Shown here piece after piece: positions 17,324 through 25,683 of a stretch of 49,753 bases of DNA. Position 1 is the first letter of the stretch. Each line of letters begins with the position of its first letter. The notes beneath the pieces were generated by a model. That model was not told where the DNA came from. It saw only the letters and a program-made list of their open reading frames with translations, and searched no databases. The stretch is from Terriglobia bacterium (GTDB lineage: Bacteria; Acidobacteriota; Vicinamibacteria; Vicinamibacterales; CAVVIG01), in contig JAIQFX010000031.1 of the NCBI GenBank assembly GCA_020073005.1, positions 1 to 49,753 on the forward strand. The letters are read 5' to 3'. The translations under genes and the position numbers were made by a program.

Positions 17324-17934
17324 GTCGACGCGAACGCAAACAACGCGTACGCGACCCACGCGAGCCCGTCGAACCAGCAGTTCGGATGCCGCGAGTACCG
17401 CCACAATCCCTTCCTGCAGGTCGCCCCGGCGTTCGCGGGATTCGACTGGAAGTGCAGGCGCTGGCGATCCGCCGTCGTCTCGCCGGCGAACGCGACGATC
17501 CAGAGCCCGGCGGCGGCGAATTCGATCGGTGAAAAATCCTGCGCGCCGTTCATCGAGGCGATGAGCGCCGGCAGCGAGCCCACGGCCGCGAGGACCGCGA
17601 GCGCCTGAAAGAGCCAGAAGAAGCGCCCGTTGGCCAGCTGTCCCCATCGCGCGCGCAGCGCCGCGTACCGTTCATCTTCCTGCCGGCCGAACACGCGCAC
17701 GTAGAGCAGATTCACCATCAGGCGCAGGCCCCACGATCCCATCATGAACGCGATGGCGGCGCGTCGCGGGCCGAAGCCGTGTCCAAGCCGCGCGTCGGCG
17801 ATCGCGAACGCCGCGATGAGACCGGTCAGTCCGGCGTCAGCGACGCGCGCGTTGCGAAGGCGGAGATGCCAGAGCCAGAGCAGCGCCATCACGGCGGCGG
17901 CGCACGCCCACTCGGCGGCGAGTAACGAGAGCAC
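17281..17934 (-). CDS. DUF1295 (steroid 5-alpha-reductase-like) membrane protein
   Basis: This 217-residue polytopic membrane protein has about six hydrophobic segments. It carries the C-terminal DUF1295 signature: Q-R-L-H-F-Q-S-N-P-A-N, then CRKGLWRYSRHPNCWFD. The RYSRHPNY-like motif is shared with isoprenylcysteine methyltransferases and steroid reductases. Members are thought to be NADPH-dependent reductases or methyltransferases of lipids, but few are characterised. Its last 43 bases overlap the convergent metalloprotease gene, which is unusual and seems to be real because both termini are conserved-looking. Confidence 0.88.
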   Translation of the reverse strand: MLSLLAAEWACAAAVMALLWLWHLRLRNARVADAGLTGLIAAFAIADARLGHGFGPRRAAIAFMMGSWGLRLMVNLLYVRVFGRQEDERYAALRARWGQLANGRFFWLFQALAVLAAVGSLPALIASMNGAQDFSPIEFAAAGLWIVAFAGETTADRQRLHFQSNPANAGATCRKGLWRYSRHPNCWFDGLAWVAYALFAFASTQLTTSVFDPWLRR

Positions 17935-17969
17935 TGAAGACGTGGCGCGGGCCTCTCAGGCGAGCGGCG

Positions 17970-18386
17970 TCAATGAATCGCGCCGCTATGGCGATCGGAG
18001 CAGGCCTGGCAGACGCCCGTGTCGTGCAGCCACTCGGGCGCCGTCTTCTGTCCGCAGTACTGGCAGGTCTGAAAGGATGCGAGGCGCGCCTCGCGCGCGC
18101 CCTTGATGAGCGCCGAGAGCGCGGCGAGGAGCGCGTTCTCCGGCAGCCGCCGCCATTTCAGGATGCCCATGCGGCGCGGCTTCGCCGTGAACTTGAACGC
18201 GGACTCCCACTCGCCCGAGAAGGCCGACACGACAACGCTGGTGTCTGTAAGAAGGGCGACGACCTCCGGCGGGTCGCCGCCCGTGAATTGCAGGGCGCCG
18301 TCGTCGAGCGGGTGCTGCTCGACGGGCGCCGGGAGCTGGGAGCCGAGGTAGGCGATCAGCTGCTCGTAGCGCTCCGGAACATCCAT
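17970..18386 (-). CDS. Hypothetical zinc-ribbon protein
   Basis: This 138-residue cytoplasmic protein is not one I can name. The C-terminus holds CQYCGQ and, 18 residues later, CQACSDRH, a probable zinc ribbon. The N-terminal part (about 1-100) is a soluble alpha/beta domain with VVALLTDTSVVVSAFSGEW. It lies 36 bases upstream of the DUF1295 gene and 36 bases downstream of a cytochrome c gene, all on the minus strand. Confidence 0.75.
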   Translation of the reverse strand: MDVPERYEQLIAYLGSQLPAPVEQHPLDDGALQFTGGDPPEVVALLTDTSVVVSAFSGEWESAFKFTAKPRRMGILKWRRLPENALLAALSALIKGAREARLASFQTCQYCGQKTAPEWLHDTGVCQACSDRHSGAIH

Positions 18387-18422
18387 GCTCCCGATTCTAA
18401 CGCCGACGCGCGATCAGCGGGC

Positions 18423-18869
18423 CTAATGGCCCTGCAGCGTCTCCACGTACTTCATCAGGTTGTAGACCCGCAGCTTCGCGCCCTCGTCTCCGCCGCGCAG
18501 CGAGCGGAACACCGGACCCCACAGCGGCATGTCCAGCGTGCCGTGCTCGATGATCTGTGAGTTGCGTTCGACGAGCTCGCGGAAGCGCTCCTCGGGGAAC
18601 TTGCCGCCGTTGTTCTTCGCGAGCAGCGTCAGATCCGATGGCGTTTTCTTGAGCGCGGCGGCCGCCGGTCCGTTGCCCTTCGCGTTCGGTCCGTGGCACG
18701 CGGCGCAGTACGCCTTGAACATCTCCGGACCCGAGCCGACGTCGGTCTGCGGTGCCGTGCCTTGTTTGACTACCGGCTTTCCGGCGCCAGTTTGCGGGAA
18801 AGCCGCCGTCGCGCTCACGATGAGCGCGAAGCAGGCGAGGATGAATAAACTGCTGACCCTCTGACGCAT
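18423..18869 (-). CDS. Exported monohaem cytochrome c
   Basis: The 148-residue protein has a signal peptide (about 1-25, ending ATAAFPQ) and one haem-binding CAACH at residues 55-59, followed by GPNAKGNGP. A distal ligand Met lies in DMPLWGPVFR. This is a class I cytochrome c of the cbb3-subunit-like type, acting in periplasmic electron transfer. GGAGG lies just before the ATG at 18869, which fixes the start. The donor and acceptor are unknown. No terminal oxidase genes are in the window. Confidence 0.92.
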   Translation of the reverse strand: MRQRVSSLFILACFALIVSATAAFPQTGAGKPVVKQGTAPQTDVGSGPEMFKAYCAACHGPNAKGNGPAAAALKKTPSDLTLLAKNNGGKFPEERFRELVERNSQIIEHGTLDMPLWGPVFRSLRGGDEGAKLRVYNLMKYVETLQGH

Positions 18870-18948
18870 ACAGTGCCTCCTGATCGGCCGGTTGTCGATG
18901 TCGCGTGAACTGTCAGAGGCCTGGACAGCAGTAGTTGTGCCAGAAGAT

Positions 18949-19016
18949 GGTGGCTGTGACTGGTGGCTGGTAAAGCACTGACAGCTGATAGCCGACAGCT
19001 GAGAGCTGATAACTAC
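18949..19016. repeat. Two word-repeat families beside an aminopeptidase stop codon
   Basis: At 18949-18972 lies a GGTGGCTG/ACTGGTGGCTGG stretch. At 18977-19016 lies a run of ACTGACAGCTGA-type words (ACAGCTGATA, CCGACAGCTG, AGAGCTGATA), several of which are self-complementary (CAGCTG). The last bases are shared with the TAG stop of the aminopeptidase at 19013-19015. Related copies are at 24981-25050, 38221-38249, 39440-39471 and 41674-41721. Confidence 0.85.
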
Positions 19017-20224
19017 GGATTCGGGACGACGAGCTTCCCGTTGTTCACCCACGTGACGCCGCCGACGGTCACCGTGAGATCGGTGAAGAAGTTCCAACGT
19101 ACATACGCCTGCTCTGAGCCTGTCGAAGGGCCGCCGACCTGGCCGCCGAGCTCGGTGTTGTCGCCGAGCGAGAGCCGCACGACGCCGGATCCGTACCCGT
19201 AGTACGGAATCCACGGCGCGCGATCGGGGACGGCGAGCAGCGGATTGAATCCCAGTCCGAACTCGCGGAAGCTGCGGCCCGCGTCGCCGTTCCTGGCGAT
19301 CTCATCTCGTGCTGCTTGCGCGGTCCCCGGCGTCGCCGCAACCTCGACGATTCGTCCTTTCGCGAATCGCAGCTTCAGCGCGTCGACCGGCCGGCCGTCC
19401 CACTGCGATGGAGGAAACGCGATCACGCCGTCGACCGTCTCTTCGAGCGGCGCGACGCGGATCGCGCCCGCGGGCAATTCGATCTCGTGATCGATCAGGA
19501 TGGTGCCTTGCGCCGCGCGCGCGGCCGACGCGTCGCCGTCCTGGAAATTCACGGGCCGATTGCCGGCGCGGAACCGCAAGTCGGTGCCGATCGGCGACGT
19601 GATGCGCACCTCGCCCGAGGCCAGCGCCGCGGCGAACCGGCGCTCGACGCCGGCGAGCGCCGTGTAGTCGGTCTGCAGCAGCGCGTGCTGGTACAGCGCG
19701 TCGATCGCGGGCCGGGGCGGCAGCGGCTGGCCCGGAAGCATGTACGCGCTGCCGTTCTCCACCCAGTGGAAATGGATCGTCCGGCGGCCGCGGTGTTCGG
19801 TGAGGTCGTCCTTCAGCCAATCCTGCATCGCCGCGTAGGCCGGATGCGCGGGCGTCGCGCCGGGCATCATGATCGCGGCGTCGACGTCGCGGAACATCGC
19901 CTTGTAGTACGCGCGCGACTCGCGCGCGCCTTTCTGCAGCACCGCGGGGTCAAAGGATTCCGGCACCGGCTCCGACAGGATCTCGACGACGCCGAGGTCG
20001 ATGCCGCCGGCGCGCATGACTTCGTACCGGATGTGCGGCAGGAGATCGGTCCAGACGCCGGGCTGCGCGATCGACAGGACGCGCTCGCCCGGCTTCAAGG
20101 CCAGCTGCTGTACGAGCCGTTTGGCGATGGCGGGGTAGTCGAGCGTCAGGCGGGGCTGCGCGACGAGCGTGGCGCTGAACAGTGCCGTTGCGACCGCGAG
20201 CGTGAATCTTTTCGAGAGTGGCAT
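19013..20224 (-). CDS. Exported aminopeptidase, M29-like
   Basis: The 403-residue product has a signal peptide (about 1-22). The body resembles M29 aminopeptidases: LVQQLALKPGERVLSI near the start, a central RFAAALASGEVRITSPIGTDLRF segment and a C-terminal GELGFG-like EFGLGFNPL. M29 enzymes are dimetal aminopeptidases; I cannot verify every metal ligand, so activity is not proven. ATG at 20224 has CGGAGC upstream. Residues PSTGSEQ near the C-terminus come from a TTCGACAGGCTCAG-type repeat. The TAG stop is the first triplet of another repeat. It follows the DUF5666 lipoprotein gene on the same strand. Confidence 0.75.
   Translation of the reverse strand: MPLSKRFTLAVATALFSATLVAQPRLTLDYPAIAKRLVQQLALKPGERVLSIAQPGVWTDLLPHIRYEVMRAGGIDLGVVEILSEPVPESFDPAVLQKGARESRAYYKAMFRDVDAAIMMPGATPAHPAYAAMQDWLKDDLTEHRGRRTIHFHWVENGSAYMLPGQPLPPRPAIDALYQHALLQTDYTALAGVERRFAAALASGEVRITSPIGTDLRFRAGNRPVNFQDGDASAARAAQGTILIDHEIELPAGAIRVAPLEETVDGVIAFPPSQWDGRPVDALKLRFAKGRIVEVAATPGTAQAARDEIARNGDAGRSFREFGLGFNPLLAVPDRAPWIPYYGYGSGVVRLSLGDNTELGGQVGGPSTGSEQAYVRWNFFTDLTVTVGGVTWVNNGKLVVPNP
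19113..19131. repeat. In-frame CCCTTCGACAGGCTCAG repeat
   Basis: The minus-strand words CCTTCGACAGGCTCAGAG match a short repeat seen in intergenic DNA of many bacteria (this last point is from memory). Here it lies inside the aminopeptidase gene and encodes PSTGSEQ without breaking the frame. Confidence 0.65.
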
Positions 20225-20280
20225 GCGGCTCCGACGGGAGACTTTACGCCTCCCGCCGGTGCCGGGCAAATCATCCGCGT

Positions 20281-20300
20281 GGGCCGAGCAAGCTCGGCCC
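20281..20300. terminator. Perfect hairpin GGGCCGAGC-AA-GCTCGGCCC
   Basis: A perfect 9-bp inverted repeat with a 2-base centre lies right after the DUF5666 lipoprotein stop (TAG at 20301-20303) and before the aminopeptidase start. It could end transcription or stabilise the 3' end of the upstream transcript. There is no T-tract. It belongs to the same class of stop-adjacent repeats as others here. Confidence 0.65.
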
Positions 20301-21248
20301 CTACTGGTTGTCGTCGTGGCGGAACGTGATGCGCGTCGCCGTGACGTTCTTGGTGGCGTCCACCGAGCCCTTCACGCCGACGTTCACGCCGACTTTGATG
20401 TCGGCGCACGTGCCGCCGACGTACTCCGTCGAGCTGTCGACCGCGATCGTGAATTCGCGGATTTCGAACTTCAGCGTCGGACACGCGGTCCCCGTTACCA
20501 GCGCGGTCACGCCACCGTCACCCTCGACCGCTTCGCGATGCGTCTCGCCGCCCTGAATGTTGACGCTCGACGCCGTCACGCTGCCGTCGGCGCCGACCGC
20601 GCCCCTCACGTGCAGTCTGGTTCCAACCTTGATGTCCGCGCAGGTGCCGCCTTCGTACGTCGTCGTCGCCGTCACCTTCACGACGTAGCGATCGGCCAGC
20701 ATGAATTCAAGCGCTGGACACGACGAGCTCGCGGTCACGCTCGTGACTGTCGCCTCGCCTTCAATCGGTTCCGGCGTGTGCGTCTCCGGCTTCAGGACGA
20801 GGCGCGTCACGAGGAAGCTGCCGTCGGTTTGACGAGTGGCCGAGACGTTGACGACCGAGCCGACCTTGATCTCGGCGCACGTGGCGCCGCCGCCGAATGC
20901 CGTCGAGGCGGTCAGCTTCAGCGTGTACGGACCGACGAGGAAGCTGAGAGTTGGACACGCTGTACCGCTGACGAGCCCGGTGACCACGCCCTCGCCGTCG
21001 ACCGGATCGCCGTGATCGTCGTGCGTGTCGTCGTGCGGCGTGGTGGTCGTCGTCGGGGTCGTTGTCGTTGTCGTCGTCGGCGTCGATGGGTGATCGGATG
21101 CCGTCTTGAGCGACGCTGAGAACGACGCCATCGGCGCCGCTGACGGCGACGTCGGGGAGCTCCCGCGATCCGATCCACAGCCAATCAACGGCAGCGCGAT
21201 GACGGCCACCAGCGCGCCGATCCATGCGGTCGAGCGTCCCGTTCCCAC
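20301..21248 (-). CDS. Lipoprotein with three DUF5666-type repeats
   Basis: The 315-residue protein has a lipoprotein signal ending LPLIGC. A low-complexity linker rich in Thr, Pro, Asp and His follows. Then come three tandem domains of about 75 residues, each with a CP-[TA]-L-x-F motif and a C-A-[DE]-I-K-V-G motif, matching the DUF5666 pattern. The paired cysteines in each domain may form a disulfide. The GTG start at 21248 has GGGAGGTGG 4 bases upstream, which is strong. The His/Asp-rich linker could bind metal. Function is unknown. The 210-base region before the gene contains a large predicted hairpin. Confidence 0.8.
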   Translation of the reverse strand: MGTGRSTAWIGALVAVIALPLIGCGSDRGSSPTSPSAAPMASFSASLKTASDHPSTPTTTTTTTPTTTTTPHDDTHDDHGDPVDGEGVVTGLVSGTACPTLSFLVGPYTLKLTASTAFGGGATCAEIKVGSVVNVSATRQTDGSFLVTRLVLKPETHTPEPIEGEATVTSVTASSSCPALEFMLADRYVVKVTATTTYEGGTCADIKVGTRLHVRGAVGADGSVTASSVNIQGGETHREAVEGDGGVTALVTGTACPTLKFEIREFTIAVDSSTEYVGGTCADIKVGVNVGVKGSVDATKNVTATRITFRHDDNQ

Positions 21249-21262
21249 CGATCCACCTCCCA

Positions 21263-21343
21263 AAGAAGTCCGGCCGCCATTGGCCGGCCTGCAGACTTCT
21301 TCACGATGCGTGCCCTGTGGCCAAAGCGCGTCGTCAGCACGAC
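21263..21343 (-). promoter_or_regulatory. Structured 5' leader of the DUF5666 lipoprotein
   Basis: On the minus strand the leader has a GTCGT-GCTG-ACGAC hairpin (21330-21343). A purine- and C-rich stretch follows, and then a long stem made of AAGAAGTC (21294-21301) with GACTTCTT (21263-21270) enclosing GGCCGGCC/GGCGGCC. The stem ends 4 bases before the GGGAGGTGG ribosome binding site. It looks like a regulatory RNA or attenuator. I could not match it to a known riboswitch class. The rest of 21249-21458 holds only the divergent ABC-F promoter region. Confidence 0.5.
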
Positions 21344-21458
21344 CAAACAGCTGGCGGGCAAAGACATCCAGAGTGTCGTTCGCTGGCAGACGTCTCTCCG
21401 CGCGCGCTCGGAATTGTCCGGTGCGGTCACAGAAACGTGATCGTGGTACGTTGGGGAG

Positions 21459-23294
21459 ATGCCTTTGCTCTCGTGCGACCGCGTGTCGATCGCATTCGGC
21501 CACGTGCCGCTGCTGGACGAGGTCGCGCTGCAAATCGAGCCGCGCGAGCGCGTCTCCGTGATCGGCAGGAACGGCACGGGCAAGTCGACGCTGCTCAAGA
21601 TCCTCAACGGCGACATCGCACCGGACGCGGGCACGGTCTGGCGTCAGCCCGCGCTGCGCACGGCGCGCCTCGATCAGGACGTTCCGTTGTCGGCGCACCG
21701 GTCCGTGTTCGACGTCGTCGCGGAGGGGCACACGCATCATCTCGAAGCCGACGAAGCGTGGCTGCGGGATCACCACGTCGATCTCGTGCTCAACCGGCTC
21801 CAGTTGTCGCCGGACACGATCGTCGACACGCTCTCCGGCGGCTGGCGGCGCCGCGTGCTGCTGGCGCGCGCGCTCGTCGGCCAGCCCGACGTGCTTCTGC
21901 TCGACGAGCCGACCAACCATCTCGACATCGACGCGATCACCTGGCTCGAGGACTTCCTCGCGGACTACGCCGGCGCCGTGATCTTCGTCACGCATGACCG
22001 CGCGTTCCTGCAGCGGCTCGCGACGAGAATTGTCGAGCTGGATCGCGGGCGCCTGACGTCGTGGCCCGGCGATTACGCGACCTACGTGCGGCGGAAGGAA
22101 GAGGCGCTGGCCAACGAGGCCGTCCGGCAGGAGAAGTTCGACAAGCGGCTCGCCGAGGAGGAAGTCTGGCTGCGCCGTGGCGTCAAGGCGCGCCGGACGC
22201 GCAATGAAGGGCGCGTGAAGGCGCTGCTCGCGATGCGCGCCGAGCGCGCCGCGCGTCGCGACGTGATCGGCACGGTGAGGCTGCAGCAGGCCGTGAGCGA
22301 TGCCCAGGCGGCGCAGTCGGGCCGCCTCGTCATCGAAGCGGATCGCGTGTCGAAGAGTTATCCGCCGGTGACTGTCATCCGCGATTTCTCCGCGCGCATC
22401 ATGCGCGGCGATCGAATTGGCCTCATCGGACCCAACGGCGCCGGCAAGACGACGCTCCTGCGGCTCCTGCTCGGCGACCTGAAGCCGGACTCAGGCGAGG
22501 TGCGCCACGGCGCGAACGTGCGGATTGCGTACTACGATCAGCAGCGCGAGCAGCTCGATCCCGAGCGCACCGTGTTCGACACCGTCGGCGAGGGCAACGA
22601 CACGGTCACGGTCGGTGGACAGACCCGGCACGTGCACGGCTATCTGCGGGACTTTCTCTTCTCCGACGAGCGGGCGCGGTCGCCTGTCAAAGCCTTGTCC
22701 GGCGGCGAGCGCAATCGACTGCTGCTGGCGCGGCTCTTCACGCGGCCGGCCAACGTGCTCGTGCTCGACGAGCCGACCAACGATCTCGATCTCGAGACGC
22801 TCGAGCTGCTCGAAGACGAGCTCGTCGTGTGGCCCGGCACGCTGCTGCTCGTCAGCCACGACCGCGCGTTTCTCGACAACGTCGTGACGAGCACGCTCGT
22901 CTTCGAGGGCGACGGCCGCGTGCAGGAATACGTCGGCGGGTACGAGGACTGGCTCCGGCAGCGTTCCCGTGGTGTCCGCCTTCAGGCGGACCCGGATCGG
23001 CCGCGTCGCGCGAAGGCGCCCGCCGATGGACTACTGAGTGCGGCGCCGGCGAACAAGAAGCTCTCCTACAAGGAGCAGCGCGAGCTGGATGCGCTGCCCG
23101 CGCGCATCGACGCGCTCGAATCCGAGCAGCGCGAGCTGAACGCGCGCATCGCCGGGCCGGACTTCTACAAGGAATCCCGCGATGCCATTGCCGCCGCGCT
23201 CGCCAGGGTCGACGAGCTGAGCCGCGAACTGGCCGACGCCTATACGCGCTGGCACGCGCTCGATACCCGCGCGACATCGCCGGTGCGACCCTGA
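21459..23294 (+). CDS. uup: ABC-F ATPase, Uup type
   Basis: The 611-residue cytoplasmic protein has two ABC ATPase domains without membrane helices. The first has Walker A GRNGTGKST (36-44), signature LSGGWRRR and Walker B LLLDEPTNHLD. The second has Walker A GPNGAGKTT, signature LSGGERN and LVLDEPTNDLD. A C-terminal coiled coil (about 535-600, with KLSYKEQRELDALP) identifies the Uup branch, linked to ribosome or branched-DNA function. GGGGAG precedes the ATG. The linker before the coiled coil holds a palindromic repeat in frame (codons 506-511, VRLQAD). It diverges from the lipoprotein gene. Confidence 0.95.
   Translation: MPLLSCDRVSIAFGHVPLLDEVALQIEPRERVSVIGRNGTGKSTLLKILNGDIAPDAGTVWRQPALRTARLDQDVPLSAHRSVFDVVAEGHTHHLEADEAWLRDHHVDLVLNRLQLSPDTIVDTLSGGWRRRVLLARALVGQPDVLLLDEPTNHLDIDAITWLEDFLADYAGAVIFVTHDRAFLQRLATRIVELDRGRLTSWPGDYATYVRRKEEALANEAVRQEKFDKRLAEEEVWLRRGVKARRTRNEGRVKALLAMRAERAARRDVIGTVRLQQAVSDAQAAQSGRLVIEADRVSKSYPPVTVIRDFSARIMRGDRIGLIGPNGAGKTTLLRLLLGDLKPDSGEVRHGANVRIAYYDQQREQLDPERTVFDTVGEGNDTVTVGGQTRHVHGYLRDFLFSDERARSPVKALSGGERNRLLLARLFTRPANVLVLDEPTNDLDLETLELLEDELVVWPGTLLLVSHDRAFLDNVVTSTLVFEGDGRVQEYVGGYEDWLRQRSRGVRLQADPDRPRRAKAPADGLLSAAPANKKLSYKEQRELDALPARIDALESEQRELNARIAGPDFYKESRDAIAAALARVDELSRELADAYTRWHALDTRATSPVRP
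22974..22991. repeat. Palindromic repeat in frame within the ABC-F gene
   Basis: GTCCGCC-TTCA-GGCGGAC, identical to the hairpins at 1235, 1269 and 6126, occupies codons 506-511 of the ABC-F gene exactly and encodes VRLQAD. The flanking GTGGT also matches the intergenic unit. It sits in the linker between the second ATPase domain and the coiled coil. Confidence 0.92.
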
Positions 23295-23319
23295 TCGGGT
23301 CGCGCTACAATCCCAGCGC

Positions 23320-24996
23320 ATGCGACCCGAGGACTGCGCCACCGGCGACGCCGCGCTCGCGCGCGGCGCGTGGGACGAGGCCCGCGACGCGTTCGCGCGC
23401 GCCCTCGGCGCGCGCGAGAGTCCTGAAGCGCTCGAAGGGCTCGCACTCGCGGGCTGGTGGCTCGACCGGGCGGATCTCGTCTTCGACTCGCGCGAGCGCG
23501 CGTACCTGCTGTATCGCGATCGCGACGACCGCGCCGGCGCCGCGCGGATCGCCGTCTGGCTCGCCTGGGACACGTGGGCATTTCGCGGCGAGCACGCCGT
23601 GGCGAGCGGATGGCTGCAGCGCGCCCGCACGCTGCTCGAGGGTCTCGGCGACACGCCCGAGCTCGCCTGGCTCGAGCTGCGCGAGGGCGCGCTGTCGCTC
23701 TTCGACGATGGCGATCCGGATCGCGCGCATCGTCACGCCGCCGAAGGCATCCGCATCGGACGCGCGCTCAAGATCATCGACCTCGAGATGCTCGGACGCG
23801 CGGTGCAGGGCCTCGCGCTCGTCGCGTCCGGCGCCGTGGCCGAAGGCATGCGCCATCTCGACGAGGTCAACACGGCCGTCGTCGCCGGCGAGCTCTCCGA
23901 TCTGATCGCGATCGGATTGTCGAGCTGTTATCTGATCGCCGCGTGCGATCGCGTCCGCGACTACGACCGCGCGGTGCAGTGGTGCGCCCGCCTCAAGGAG
24001 TTCTCCGCGAAGTGGGGCTTGAAAGTGCTGTTCGCGGTGTGCCGGACGCAGTACGCGTCGATCTGCATGTGGCGCGGGACGTGGCTCGAGGCCGAACAGG
24101 AGCTGACGGCGGCGACCGATGAGCTCGCGGCCAGCCGGCCCGCGATGACAGCCGACGGCCTCGTGCGCCTCGCGGAGCTGCGCCGCCGGCAGGGACGGCT
24201 CGTCGAGGCGGCCGCGCTGTTCGAGCGATCCGAGCCGCACTTGCTCGCGCTGCTCGGACGCGCGGAGCTCGCGTTCGATCGCGGCGATCTGCGCGCGGCC
24301 GCGGACCAGGCGGAGCGGTACCTGCGCCGCATCCTGCCGCACAACCGTACCGATCGCGCGGCCGGCCTCGATCTGCTCGTGCGCGCGCTCGTCGGCGCGG
24401 GCGATCTGGAAGCGGCGGCGACGGCGCTCGCCGAGCTCAGCGCGATCGCGGCGCTCGTGTCAACCGTGCCGCTCAAGGCGGCCGCCAGCCTCGCGAGCGG
24501 GTACGTCGCCAACGGCGGCGGCGACCCGGAGGCGGCGCGACGGCATCTTGAAGACGCCGTCGATCTCTTCCGCCAGAGCGGCGCGCCGTACGAGCTGGCG
24601 CGGGCGCGGCTCGAGCTCGCGCGGACGCTGGCGTCGCTGCAGCGCGCCGACGCGGCGATCGAAGAAGCGGAGCGCGCGATCGATCTGTTGACGGAGCTGA
24701 ACGCTGAGCTCGACCTCTCGCGCGCGCGGACGCTGTTCGCGTCGCTGACGGCGCAGGCTCCGCAAGCCGCGCGGCCGAACGGCCGGCGAGCCGGTCTCTC
24801 CGCACGCGAGGTCGAGGTGCTTCGCCTTGTCGCCGAGGGCCTGAACAATCAGGCGATTGGCGAGCGCCTGTTCGTGAGCGAGCACACCGTGCACCGCCAC
24901 GTCGCGAACATCTTCAGCAAGCTCAGCGTGTCATCGCGCGCCGCGGCGGTCGCCCAGGCCGCGAGGCGTGGGGTCCTGGCGGAAACTGAAAACTGA
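23320..24996 (+). CDS. LuxR-type regulator with TPR-like helical domain
   Basis: The 558-residue protein is built of TPR-like helical repeats (about 1-470, e.g. ALARGAWDEARDAFARALGA) followed by a C-terminal LuxR/GerE helix-turn-helix (about 490-555, LSAREVEVLRLVAEGLNNQAIGERL and SEHTVHRHVANIFSKL). There is no receiver or ATPase domain. It probably binds DNA and senses a protein or ligand through the repeats. TACAAT lies 8 bases before the ATG and no ribosome binding site is seen, which suggests a leaderless message. The last codons (ETEN, then TGA) are part of a GAAAACTGA-type repeat, so the C-terminus has been redefined by repeat DNA. Confidence 0.9.
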   Translation: MRPEDCATGDAALARGAWDEARDAFARALGARESPEALEGLALAGWWLDRADLVFDSRERAYLLYRDRDDRAGAARIAVWLAWDTWAFRGEHAVASGWLQRARTLLEGLGDTPELAWLELREGALSLFDDGDPDRAHRHAAEGIRIGRALKIIDLEMLGRAVQGLALVASGAVAEGMRHLDEVNTAVVAGELSDLIAIGLSSCYLIAACDRVRDYDRAVQWCARLKEFSAKWGLKVLFAVCRTQYASICMWRGTWLEAEQELTAATDELAASRPAMTADGLVRLAELRRRQGRLVEAAALFERSEPHLLALLGRAELAFDRGDLRAAADQAERYLRRILPHNRTDRAAGLDLLVRALVGAGDLEAAATALAELSAIAALVSTVPLKAAASLASGYVANGGGDPEAARRHLEDAVDLFRQSGAPYELARARLELARTLASLQRADAAIEEAERAIDLLTELNAELDLSRARTLFASLTAQAPQAARPNGRRAGLSAREVEVLRLVAEGLNNQAIGERLFVSEHTVHRHVANIFSKLSVSSRAAAVAQAARRGVLAETEN

Positions 24997-25050
24997 AAAG
25001 GGAAAACTGAGAACTGACAGCTGACAGCTGACAGCTGACAGCTGTCAGCT
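24981..25050. repeat. GAAAACTGA / ACAGCTG tandem repeat at a stop codon
   Basis: AAACTGA-type words (24982-25016) are followed by four direct GACAGCT copies and a GCTGTCAGC end, so the 3' part can fold as a hairpin (GCTGACAGC with GCTGTCAGC). The regulator's stop codon TGA (24994-24996) lies within it. The rest of 25051-25183 holds a small GGCC-CGTACA-GGCC hairpin and the cupin leader. Confidence 0.88.
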
Positions 25051-25183
25051 TCTCTCTGGCCCGTACAGGCCATTCTCGCGGTGCCCTTCAAAATGACCCG
25101 TGCGTGGGACGCGCGACGCTGATCCTCCCCGCTACTCTCTGCCCGTGAAATGCGGGTCACATCCGGCCCGCTGGAGGGTCACC

Positions 25184-25681
25184 ATGATTAGCACCGCTCG
25201 CCGCATCTTTCTGACGTTCGCCTGTGTGACAGCCGCCGGCTCGCTGGCCGGCCTCGGCGCCCAGAGCCACGCGCACGTGATCCAGATGCCGAAGGAGGCG
25301 CAGTGGGGTCCGGCGCCGCCGATGCTTCCCGCCGGCGCGCAGATCGCCGTGCTGGCCGGCGACCCGACGAAGGCCGTGCCGTACACCGTCCGGCTGAAGT
25401 TCCCGGCGAACTACGCGATTCCGGCGCACTCCCACCCGACCGACGAACACGTCGTAGTCGCGTCGGGCGCGCTGACGTTCGGGATGGGCGAGAAGCTGAC
25501 GAAGGGAGCGACGAACAAGACGCTCGGCGTCGGCGGGTTCGCGCTCATGCCGGCGAACATGAATCACTTCGCCTACACGGCGGCCGAAACGACGATCGTG
25601 CTGTACGGCCAGGGGCCGGTCGAGTTCAAGTACGTGAACCCGTCGGACGATCCGCGCAACGCGAAGACGGCGACGAAGTAG
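25184..25681 (+). CDS. Exported cupin-domain protein
   Basis: The 165-residue protein has a signal peptide (about 1-28, ending GLGAQS). The single cupin barrel has the metal motif HSHPTDEHVVV near residue 85-95 and a second motif GFALMPANMNHFAY. The histidines and glutamate suggest a metal site. Substrate and reaction are unknown; many such periplasmic cupins are uncharacterised. GGAGGG lies 7 bases before the ATG at 25184, which is preferred over upstream starts. It converges on the pentahaem cytochrome with a 2-base gap. Confidence 0.88.
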   Translation: MISTARRIFLTFACVTAAGSLAGLGAQSHAHVIQMPKEAQWGPAPPMLPAGAQIAVLAGDPTKAVPYTVRLKFPANYAIPAHSHPTDEHVVVASGALTFGMGEKLTKGATNKTLGVGGFALMPANMNHFAYTAAETTIVLYGQGPVEFKYVNPSDDPRNAKTATK

Positions 25682-25683
25682 AG

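Noticed and set aside
21263-21343. A known riboswitch class (c-di-GMP, cobalamin, TPP, glycine, ZTP)
   Set aside because: I looked for the core motifs I know and none match well, so only an unclassified structured leader is reported.
24981-25050. CRISPR array
   Set aside because: The repeat unit is only 7-8 bases, with no spacers of constant length and no cas genes.
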